From Ignavibacteriota bacterium (GTDB lineage: Bacteria > Bacteroidota > Ignavibacteria > UBA10030 > UBA6906), in contig JADJHP010000003.1 in NCBI GenBank assembly GCA_016707525.1, positions 248,001 through 312,000 on the forward strand: a stretch of DNA of 64,000 nt. The letters run 5' to 3'. A model generated the notes under the pieces. It was not told where the DNA came from, searched no databases, and worked only from the letters and a program-made list of their open reading frames with translations. Each line of letters starts with the position of its first letter. The stretch's first letter is position 1. This document shows, piece after piece, positions 56,779 through 64,000 of this stretch. The position numbers were made by a program, and so were the translations under genes.

Positions 56779-59700
56779 TCACTTAATGATCGCGATCTTG
56801 CCGGTCTTGTTGCCCACCGGCGATTCAACGACATAGAAATAGACGCCGAAGGCGATGTCCAGATTCTCCTTCGTCTTCAGGTTCCACGAGACCGTCCCAT
56901 CGTCGATGGCCCCGTCGTGATGCAGCGTGGCCACATGATCGCCGCGCGATGTGAAGATCTTGATCGACGCTCCCGCAGGAAGATGGGTGAAGTCCATCTT
57001 GCGCTCGCCACGCCCGCTGGTGATGCCGGGGTTCAGCGGTGGCTCGAATTCCGCGGCGGTCACATACGGGTTCGGCACGACACGGATCCGGTCCAGGCTC
57101 CCGCTCGCCGTCGCATTGTCCACTGTCGGAAGTTCGGTGACGAACTCGAAGATATCGCCGTTCCGGAAGGGCTTCGTGGTCTTGAAGATGAACTTGTCCC
57201 CGTTGCCGAGATTGTACACGGTGTCCGAAGGATCGCCCACTTTCGCAAGGATGAACAGGTCCCACGTCGGCCACACGTCACCACGGGGGTTCCTCTCCAT
57301 GACGATAAGTTCGTCCAGCGGCGACAGCTTCCCATTGCCATTCGCGGACGGGCCCTCGGTGAAGAGGAACTTCACGAACGTACTATCGGTGCGGTTGAAG
57401 ATCCGGAAGTTCGTCGGGATCGCCACATCGTACGGGAACGGACCCACCAGGGACGTGTCCACCACGCTGTTCGCGAACTGGATCTCGTAGTCCGCCGAGC
57501 GCTTGTAGCCGAGAAGCGGTGGATCGAGAAGCGTGAGGTTCGTGGCGCCGAGATTGACCACATAGGCGCTCTTCCCGACCCATCCCGTGGTCGCGTCTGC
57601 TGTGTCCTTCACGGACCAGAAGTTGTTGAACATGAGCGTGACGCCGTCGAAGATATCCGACTCACCGTTCTCGACCTGGTACGGCGACCCCTGCAGATTG
57701 GGACTCCGGTAGACCGGATAGTACCGGTAACTGATGGTGTAGGTGCCGGCAGGCAATGCGCCGGGGCCGTTGCCGCGGATGGCGCCCCGGGCAAGGTTCA
57801 ACACGTAGTTCGACGGGTTGATGACACTCCCCTGCTGGTTCTTCACCGTGATGGTACCGGCGATGAGGTTCTTCCTGCTGAGACTGATGTTGACCGTGTC
57901 CTGACTGATGAACTGCTCCGTCAGCACGGTCATGTCCTCGACAGAATACGAGGTCGTGATCCGCGACCATTCGGTGCTGTCGGCCAGATCGATCTTGCCG
58001 TTCGCATTGTTGTCGATGCTGTCCATCTGCGTGTCGTTGAAGCTGACGCGGTACCGGTGACCCGTGAGGGCCTTCTGATCGAGGATGCCGAACAGCATGG
58101 AGCCGGTCGCCGGGCCCGCCTGATGGAGCGCGGACACGCCGGAGGACGGTGAGACGTACCCGGCGGTGCGCGCATTCGGCGTCACCACGGCCACGTTGAT
58201 GTCCCTCTCGACCTCGCCGGTGGACAGGACGCGTACCTGTTTGGTGTTCTCACCCGGGAAAATGCCGGTCACCTCGTCACCGCGGTCATAAGCCACGATC
58301 GCGTAATAGTACCGGCGCCCGTTCTCCACTTCCGTGTCCACATACGAGTGCTTGAGCCCGGTGTCGTCGCCCATCCTGAAGGAGTACCCGGCGGCGGCCT
58401 GGAAGAGTTCGCCGGTCGCCTGGAAGTATCCGCGGACGCCGTTCACGATGTCGAACTGTGCAAGCGGCTGATACCCGCGCGGCGTTCCCGTCGCATCGGT
58501 GATCGTGAACACGTCGCTGAAGTCCGGATCGGTGGACTTGTAGATCTTGTACCCCTCGAAATCGCGCGTGCGCAACACCGGATCCACCGTCGCTTCCGCA
58601 ACGCGGTCCCAGTACAGCGTCACCTGACGGTCACCCGGAACGGCGACCAGCGTCGGCTTGTCCGGCGGGGTCGGGAACTGATAGTTCGCATCGTAGATCT
58701 TCTGCACGGTGCGCTTGTTCTTCAGGAGGTCGTTGATATCGTCCTGCGTGCTGCCACCCTTGCCGCCACCATACACGAGCGCGAGCGAGAACCGTTCGGT
58801 CGCCCCTGCGAGCAGCGGGAAATACCCCGACCCGTAGATGAAGTCGCCGTCCTCACCACGTTCCGGCTTATTGTTCACGATGGATGTGGGCACATCGAAG
58901 TACCCCGGAGCGAGGCCCTTCCAGAGTTCCTCGTCATCGCCGAGCCGGACAACGTTGGCAGGCGTGAAGTAGTAGAAACTCGAGAGCCCGATCTGGTCCG
59001 ATTCGTCCACGTCGGTCTTGTCCACATTCGGCTCGCCCGGCAACCCGGTGTCCTTGCCCAGCGCGTCATAGCCCGAGGTGGGCAGCCCGTCACCTTCGCC
59101 GGCATCCGCACCCGGATAGTTGACGGCGGTCGCTCCGATACCATCACGGCCGACATCATCGAACGCGATGTTCCAATCCTGATCATTGTCGATCCGGTCG
59201 TTCCGGCGCTCGTCGATCAGGCTGAGCGGATTGGCCACACCACCCGCGGCGATGTCGGCGTGCCGGACCGGACGGAGGACATCCAGGAGGACCTGGAAGG
59301 GCGCGTTCCGGTTCCGCTTGAATTGCCGGTAGTGGAGGTACCTGTTCTCGTCGATCAGGCCGTTGAAATTGTTGTCGATGCCGTCGTACGCATTCCGGTT
59401 GACGACATCATTCCCGAGAATGTCGCGGACGATGTTCCCTTCCGCGACCTTCGTCTTGCCGGGATAGATCCAGACCGAATCGCGCATGCCGCGGGTCTTG
59501 ACCTTCACCGAGTCGCGGTTCGGCACGACGAATGCCACACGGCTATAGTCGTCACGGATCAGGATGATGGTCTGCCCGGCCCGGACCAGGAGGGAGTCGA
59601 AACTCGTCGCGTCGAACTGCGGTGCCGCACTTCCGATCGTGGTGGAGTCCGCATCGCCGTCATTGTCGATGCCGTCGAACGGATTGCCCGGGCTCTCCAG

Positions 59701-60630
59701 GAAGGCATACCCGACCATACCGACCGGGAAGCGCTGGTTCCAGCGCGGATTGCGGAGCGTGTTCCGGTCGAAGTCCGCGGTGTAGGTGATGTTGGTGAAC
59801 ACATCATAGAACGACCAGTCGTCGTCGTATTCCTGCGGACTGCCGTCGCTGCCGGTGACACCGATATAGGTACCGACGAGCATCCCGAACACGGCGCGGT
59901 CGTACGTGGTCGTGCCCTTGTTGGCGATCTCGTACAGCCAGAAGATATTGTCCTGCGCGAGGAACTGCGCCCATTGCATCGCACGGACCCGCACCTCGAG
60001 TGCGAGGCCGTTCCGGCTGACGTTGTTGGAGTCGGGCTTGAAGGCGATACCCCGCGCGTTGTTCAACGGGAAGTTGAACCGGCGGTCCACGTTGTCATCC
60101 AGCACGAAGTAGGATTCGAGATCGGCGCTGATGCGCTTGCCGAAATACCCGTTCCATGAACCCTTCCACCCCGGGTCCACGCCATCGGCGGATTTGTCCG
60201 GCCAGAATTCCGGCCAGGTCTTCGCATCGTTGCTCAAGGCGATGCTCTGGTTCGGTGACGGCGCGAAGTATCCGTTCACCGGTTCGAACGTCCAATTCTC
60301 ACCCGTCGCAGGGTCGAGATCCGCGAGCTGCGTCGGCCGTGCCACCGGGGTCGACACCACCGAGCGGAAGGAGGTATCCTGCCACCGCACTTCGGCGCCG
60401 ACGAACGGACTCACGTCGCCGAGATACCCGTTATTGTCATTCTTCCACGCACCGCGCGGACGTGTGTCGGTCGGTTGGCCGATGACACCCCAGTTACCAA
60501 AGACCGTGCGCACCTGGTTGCCGTTCATGACGGCTGACCGGCGGTACTCGCGGCCGCTCTGGGCGTGTGCGATCCCGGCGACAAGGAGTGTTGCTGCTGA
60601 CAGGAACAGAAGAAGCCGGATGGTTTTCAT
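56779..60630 (-). CDS. Large exported protein with FN3 module and Ca-binding-like loops
   Basis: 1283 residues with a signal peptide (L-L-L-F-L-S-A-A-T-L-L-V-A-G-I-A-H-A-Q). It contains at least four thrombospondin/dockerin-like acidic loops (D-G-I-D-N-D-G-D-A-D; D-G-I-D-N-N-F-N-G-L-I-D-E; I-D-N-N-A-N-G-K-I-D; N-G-N-G-K-L-S-P-L-D-E). An FN3-like module lies near 657-790 (P-D-K-P-T-L...Y-K-I-Y-K-S-T-D). The tail (V-P-N-P-Y-V...G-V-Y-F-Y-V-V...G-K-I-A-I-I-K) looks like a variant sorting domain. Similar proteins accompany TonB receptors in Ignavibacteria-type genomes. It may be the surface partner that a SusD protein provides elsewhere; that is inference. Confidence 0.75.
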   Translation of the reverse strand: MKTIRLLLFLSAATLLVAGIAHAQSGREYRRSAVMNGNQVRTVFGNWGVIGQPTDTRPRGAWKNDNNGYLGDVSPFVGAEVRWQDTSFRSVVSTPVARPTQLADLDPATGENWTFEPVNGYFAPSPNQSIALSNDAKTWPEFWPDKSADGVDPGWKGSWNGYFGKRISADLESYFVLDDNVDRRFNFPLNNARGIAFKPDSNNVSRNGLALEVRVRAMQWAQFLAQDNIFWLYEIANKGTTTYDRAVFGMLVGTYIGVTGSDGSPQEYDDDWSFYDVFTNITYTADFDRNTLRNPRWNQRFPVGMVGYAFLESPGNPFDGIDNDGDADSTTIGSAAPQFDATSFDSLLVRAGQTIILIRDDYSRVAFVVPNRDSVKVKTRGMRDSVWIYPGKTKVAEGNIVRDILGNDVVNRNAYDGIDNNFNGLIDENRYLHYRQFKRNRNAPFQVLLDVLRPVRHADIAAGGVANPLSLIDERRNDRIDNDQDWNIAFDDVGRDGIGATAVNYPGADAGEGDGLPTSGYDALGKDTGLPGEPNVDKTDVDESDQIGLSSFYYFTPANVVRLGDDEELWKGLAPGYFDVPTSIVNNKPERGEDGDFIYGSGYFPLLAGATERFSLALVYGGGKGGSTQDDINDLLKNKRTVQKIYDANYQFPTPPDKPTLVAVPGDRQVTLYWDRVAEATVDPVLRTRDFEGYKIYKSTDPDFSDVFTITDATGTPRGYQPLAQFDIVNGVRGYFQATGELFQAAAGYSFRMGDDTGLKHSYVDTEVENGRRYYYAIVAYDRGDEVTGIFPGENTKQVRVLSTGEVERDINVAVVTPNARTAGYVSPSSGVSALHQAGPATGSMLFGILDQKALTGHRYRVSFNDTQMDSIDNNANGKIDLADSTEWSRITTSYSVEDMTVLTEQFISQDTVNISLSRKNLIAGTITVKNQQGSVINPSNYVLNLARGAIRGNGPGALPAGTYTISYRYYPVYRSPNLQGSPYQVENGESDIFDGVTLMFNNFWSVKDTADATTGWVGKSAYVVNLGATNLTLLDPPLLGYKRSADYEIQFANSVVDTSLVGPFPYDVAIPTNFRIFNRTDSTFVKFLFTEGPSANGNGKLSPLDELIVMERNPRGDVWPTWDLFILAKVGDPSDTVYNLGNGDKFIFKTTKPFRNGDIFEFVTELPTVDNATASGSLDRIRVVPNPYVTAAEFEPPLNPGITSGRGERKMDFTHLPAGASIKIFTSRGDHVATLHHDGAIDDGTVSWNLKTKENLDIAFGVYFYVVESPVGNKTGKIAIIK

Positions 60631-60631
60631 G

Positions 60632-63460
60632 CTAGAACTCCAGATTCATGCCGAATTCGAGACGACGGGGCTCCGAGTAGTTCTGCGGACGCCGGTACCA
60701 CTCGTCGAGTGAATTGATGCGCTGGCGCGGATTCGTCAGACTGACACGTGCCTCATCCGTGGTGAAGCCTGCACGGCCGGTGTCATCGAACACGTCCGTT
60801 TCGTTCCGGATATCCAGCAGGTTGAACGCACGCGCAAAGACCACGACGTTGAACGGATCGACTTTGACCTCGTAATAGGCACGGAGGTCGATGTTAAAGA
60901 ACCCGGGTTTCAACTGGCTGTTCGTGAGGAGTGTCGTGATGTCCGCTGCACGGCGCGGCGTGTACGGCGTGCCGCTGCCATACTGTCCGATCGCGCTGAT
61001 ACCCCAATGGGGCGCGGCATACGACGCCGTCATATTGAGCGTATGACGCTGGTCCCACCCGAGCGGGGTCAACTGGACCTCGGGAAGCGAGCCGCCTGCC
61101 ACGGCATTGCGTGCTTCCTGCGGATCCGAAGCACTGCCCTTGGCCACCTGATAGGTATAGTCGATGGTCGCCGAGAACCCGCCGCCGAACCGCTTGTTCA
61201 GCGTCAGCACGATACCTTTCACGAAACCAAAGTCACTATTCACATACTTGCTGTATTTGGCGCTCCCGCCAAAGACGATGATCTCATCGGCCCGCGTTCC
61301 CGTCAGGCCGCGGATGTCGCGGAGATACGCCGTCACATCCACCGAGAGGTCGGGCGCGAGCTGCTGCTGCATGCCGATCTCAGCATTGATCGTCTGCTCC
61401 GGCTCGAGGTCCGCATTGCCCACCACGCCCTGGTTGCCGGTCCCGAATCCGATCTTGAAATCCGGGTTCTCATACAACCGCTCGAAGCGCGGGATCTGGA
61501 AGAAGTGCCCGTAGGAGAAATGCACGATGCCTTCCGCGGTGATCGGGAAGGAACCACCGATGCGCGGGCTGAACTGCCATTTCGCCTTCGCCTTGCGGTA
61601 CCAGTACGTGAAGCGCTCGGCCAGCGACTTCGCCCGGTTCTCGGGCTTGATCGGACTGTAGATGTTCGGATCGTCCACCGTATACGTGGAGTGCAGCGGA
61701 TCATTCACATCGGGGTGCTCGTCGTTCAGCACATACCCGTCCGGATCGAAATAGTCGAAACGAATACCGATGTTCAGGATGAAGTCCTTGAACTCCATCT
61801 TGTCCTGGATGTACGCCGAAAGCTCCTTCGGACTGTGATTGTACATATCATGATAGAGGGAGGACAGGGGCAGGATGCGCGTCCGGATGAAGGGGCTCGC
61901 GGTCGCCAGGTTGATGTCCGACTGTTCTGCGACCGGCTGCAGGGTGATGTTCTCGTAGTACACATTGTTCAACCGGACCTCGCCCCCGATCTTCACCAGG
62001 TTCGAGAAATCCAGCTGCGAGGAGATATCCACCTTGAGAAGCTTCGTCGACGTCGAGCGGCGGAAACGGCCCATGTCCGTGCCGCCCGTGTAGAAGCTGT
62101 ACGGATCATCGGTGAGGAACAGCTTGGGATGGACGTAGTGCGGACCCGAGGGATTGAGCGCTTCGATGAGATCGCCCGATCCATCGGTTGCCGGCTCGTA
62201 CGTCAGATCGTACAGGCGGTACCTGGATCCGCGCTGGAACCACGACGCGCCAAGGGTGTAGAACGTGGAAGAACTGAGCGTGTGCGACAACTGCATGATG
62301 AGGGTGTGGCTGTCGTTGATATCCACACCCTTGCCATCCGGATTGTAGAAGTAGTTCCGGTCGTAGGCCTGTCCCTTATTGTAATCGTAGATGTAGTTGG
62401 CATTGAGTTTGACCACCGGGGTGATGCGCCAGGTGAGCTTGCCCTGGCCATAATACCGTTCACTCCAGTTCATGGGAACCACCGCGCTGTCGCCCCTGCC
62501 GGAAGCATCACGGTACATCGTGAACTGGCGGGTGATGTCGTCCGTGTACGAGATGTTGGACGGCGTGTACCGCCGGTACCCTTTGCGCCAGCCGTCAAAG
62601 TAGATGTAACGGCCGTTAATGAAGAAGGTCAGGTCCTCACCGAGGACCGGCCCGCTCAGGTTCGCTTCGAAGTTCCTGATGGCGGTCGGCTTGAAAGCAT
62701 CGAGCCCCGGGAAGAGCGAATCGCCGGCGTACGTCGTGACGTACTGTCCGATGTACGCACCTGCCCCTCCGGTGAACCTGGGGCTTCCTTCTTTCGTGGC
62801 AATGTTGACGATGCCGGACATTGCCTGTCCGTACTCGGCGTTGAACGCCCCGGACACCAGCTGGAGTTCCTGCACGAGGTTCTTGTTCACTTCTACGATC
62901 TGCGAGCCGTTGTACCCATCGGTCACCGGCACACCGTCGATCCAGTATGCGACCTCGCCTTTGCGGCCACCGCGAAGGCTGCCGGCCACGAACCCCGCCT
63001 GGAGCTGGAGGACCTGGGCGACCTCCGTCACCGGGAGAGCAGCGATCTGGTCGCCGCCCACCACCGCCGTCTTTGCCGTCAGGTCGCGCTGCACGAGCGG
63101 ACGCTCCGCCGTGACGACCACTTCTTCGCCGACGTCAACGACCTGCGACGACATCACGACATCAATGGTCGTGGTGAGGTCGATAGAGACCGACACGTTC
63201 GTGATGGTCCTCTTATTGAAGCCGACGCCGGACGCGACCAGGGTGTACTTGCCCGGCGGCACGTTGAGGATGACGTACTGGCCGTCGATGTTGGTAGCAG
63301 CACCCATCGACGTCCCTTCGATGACGATGTTCACACCGACAAGGGTCTCCCCTGTCTGTGCGTCCTTGACCAGTCCCGCGATCTTCCCCGTGTTGCCCGC
63401 GAAGGCGGACACGGCGATGCCGAGGGCGAGGATGAGGAGTACTGTGGTACGGAGGTTCAT
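60632..63460 (-). CDS. TonB-dependent receptor with carboxypeptidase-like N-terminal domain
   Basis: 942 residues, signal peptide 1-21. A CarboxypepD_reg-like domain (about 24-105: G-L-V-K-D-A-Q-T-G-E-T-L-V-G-V-N), a plug domain (about 115-240: Y-W-I-D-G-V-P-V; S-G-I-V-N-I-A-T-K-E-G) and a long beta-barrel ending in F with R-R-L-E-F-G-M-N-L-E-F. It should import a large substrate across the outer membrane using TonB energy. With amylase genes and a LacI regulator nearby, maltodextrin is a reasonable guess. No SusD gene follows; the next gene starts two bases after its stop. Confidence 0.9.
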   Translation of the reverse strand: MNLRTTVLLILALGIAVSAFAGNTGKIAGLVKDAQTGETLVGVNIVIEGTSMGAATNIDGQYVILNVPPGKYTLVASGVGFNKRTITNVSVSIDLTTTIDVVMSSQVVDVGEEVVVTAERPLVQRDLTAKTAVVGGDQIAALPVTEVAQVLQLQAGFVAGSLRGGRKGEVAYWIDGVPVTDGYNGSQIVEVNKNLVQELQLVSGAFNAEYGQAMSGIVNIATKEGSPRFTGGAGAYIGQYVTTYAGDSLFPGLDAFKPTAIRNFEANLSGPVLGEDLTFFINGRYIYFDGWRKGYRRYTPSNISYTDDITRQFTMYRDASGRGDSAVVPMNWSERYYGQGKLTWRITPVVKLNANYIYDYNKGQAYDRNYFYNPDGKGVDINDSHTLIMQLSHTLSSSTFYTLGASWFQRGSRYRLYDLTYEPATDGSGDLIEALNPSGPHYVHPKLFLTDDPYSFYTGGTDMGRFRRSTSTKLLKVDISSQLDFSNLVKIGGEVRLNNVYYENITLQPVAEQSDINLATASPFIRTRILPLSSLYHDMYNHSPKELSAYIQDKMEFKDFILNIGIRFDYFDPDGYVLNDEHPDVNDPLHSTYTVDDPNIYSPIKPENRAKSLAERFTYWYRKAKAKWQFSPRIGGSFPITAEGIVHFSYGHFFQIPRFERLYENPDFKIGFGTGNQGVVGNADLEPEQTINAEIGMQQQLAPDLSVDVTAYLRDIRGLTGTRADEIIVFGGSAKYSKYVNSDFGFVKGIVLTLNKRFGGGFSATIDYTYQVAKGSASDPQEARNAVAGGSLPEVQLTPLGWDQRHTLNMTASYAAPHWGISAIGQYGSGTPYTPRRAADITTLLTNSQLKPGFFNIDLRAYYEVKVDPFNVVVFARAFNLLDIRNETDVFDDTGRAGFTTDEARVSLTNPRQRINSLDEWYRRPQNYSEPRRLEFGMNLEF

Positions 63461-63481
63461 GCGTGAATGGCTCCTGTTGTA

Positions 63482-64000
63482 TTACGATTTCTGGACCGGC
63501 GCAGGATGGTACGGGACAGGGGTGCTCGCGGACGAACGGACCGAAGCACCACAGGACTTTCTGATGATGATGTCGGGAACAAATGAAGAAAGCGTTGGCG
63601 GAGCATCGGGGTCCTTCATGCGTGTGATCAGCTTCTCCATCGCGAGCCTGCCGATCTCATACATCGGCTGGCGCATCGTCGTCAACTCCGCATACTGGGC
63701 GAGCTCGATGTCGTCAAAGGAGACAACCGCGAGATCTTCGGGGATACGCACCCCCTCGGCACGTGCGCCCTCCAGCGCGCCGATGGCCTGCACGTCGCTG
63801 GCGATGAACACGGCGGTCGGGCGGCCGGGGCCTGCCGTCGTGGTGAGCAGCCGTCGCATGGAATCGCGGCCGGCATCGCGGTTGAACCCATCATTCTTTC
63901 CGGCGGAGGAGATGATGACCCGGTCTTCGCGGAACGGGATCCCCGCGTCGTCGAGTGCACGCCGGTACCCCGTCATGCGGTCTTTCGCCGGCTGGGTGTC
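63482..64000 (-). CDS. LacI-family transcriptional regulator, C-terminal part (partial)
   Basis: The frame is open through the right edge; 172 residues of the C-terminal part are in the window. G-Y-R-R-A-L-D-D-A-G-I, F-I-A-S-D-V-Q-A-I-G-A-L, G-V-R-I-P-E-D-L-A-V-V-S-F-D-D-I-E-L-A-Q and T-T-M-R-Q-P-M are classic LacI sugar-binding-domain motifs. The DNA-binding domain lies outside. The stop is 21 bases before the TonB receptor start, so it may be co-transcribed and control the carbohydrate genes. The effector is not known. Confidence 0.9.
   Translation of the reverse strand, partial: DTQPAKDRMTGYRRALDDAGIPFREDRVIISSAGKNDGFNRDAGRDSMRRLLTTTAGPGRPTAVFIASDVQAIGALEGARAEGVRIPEDLAVVSFDDIELAQYAELTTMRQPMYEIGRLAMEKLITRMKDPDAPPTLSSFVPDIIIRKSCGASVRSSASTPVPYHPAPVQKS

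Noticed and set aside
60632..63460. SusC of a classical SusC/SusD pair
   Set aside because: The receptor has the right N-terminal domain, but the following gene is a 1283-residue non-SusD protein and no SusD is in the window.
61007..63466. 819-residue open frame on the plus strand
   Set aside because: Antisense to the TonB receptor; composition is typical of shadow frames.
1..64000. CRISPR array or IS element
   Set aside because: No regularly spaced direct repeats, no cas genes, and no transposase frame were seen.

Overview
The window is about 64 kb of chromosome at roughly 60% G+C (estimated by eye). It looks like a Gram-negative member of the Bacteroidota/Ignavibacteriota (FCB) group. The signs are two proteins ending in a Por/type IX secretion (T9SS) sorting domain (NxPNPFNPxT start), a PorV-family outer-membrane protein, a GWxTD-domain protein, a TonB receptor with an N-terminal carboxypeptidase-like domain, lipid A/LPS genes, and promoters combining TTGAC-like -35 boxes with TATATT(TG) -10 boxes. 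Unlike many Bacteroidota, most genes have clear Shine-Dalgarno sequences. The phylum is an inference. I see no IS element, prophage or CRISPR array; the window is almost wholly coding and no gap exceeds 300 bp.

Layout. 1-8.5 kb: end of a cytochrome-c-like gene, then NAD kinase, a DUF1844 protein, two family-2 glycosyltransferases, an O-antigen ligase-like protein, an MsbA-type flippase and LeuS, with a degenerate tyrosine recombinase upstream of leuS. 9.5-16.3 kb: a partner-switching module (two SpoIIE/PP2C phosphatases, an RsbW-like kinase, a STAS antagonist), a MATE exporter and a TPR membrane protein, then tRNA-Arg(CCG). 16.5-22.35 kb: a LysW carrier-protein lysine operon (lysW, homocitrate synthase, lysX, lysY, a class II glutamine amidotransferase, lysZ, lysJ), facing a divergent ACT-domain gene across a very compact double promoter. 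23-31.5 kb: hybrid histidine kinase, TsaC, heptosyltransferase, lipid A acyltransferase-like protein, GWxTD protein, YjbQ, a stand-alone receiver, a two-TM small protein and a GNAT acetyltransferase.

31.5-64 kb is a large starch/maltodextrin region. One minus-strand operon (46.4 to 31.6 kb) encodes two secreted GH13 enzymes (one T9SS-tagged), a secreted GH57 enzyme with two starch-binding-type modules, a cytoplasmic GH13/GlgE-like protein with an altered catalytic signature, two SLC45/GPH-type sugar permeases and an ABC importer (binding protein plus two permeases, no ATPase). Upstream are two convergent SGNH-hydrolase/TPR paralogues, a SurA-like foldase, a T9SS-tagged BNR-repeat surface protein, a PorV-like porin, a 1283-residue exported protein with Ca-binding-like loops, a TonB receptor and the C-terminal part of a LacI-family regulator. 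Secreted amylases plausibly cut starch outside the cell, the TonB/PorV apparatus moves oligosaccharides and secreted proteins across the outer membrane, and the ABC/MFS systems import the products.

The most novel point is the class II (Ntn) glutamine amidotransferase inside the LysW lysine operon, where no LysK hydrolase is present. It is a candidate replacement enzyme for releasing lysine from the gamma-glutamyl linkage on LysW.
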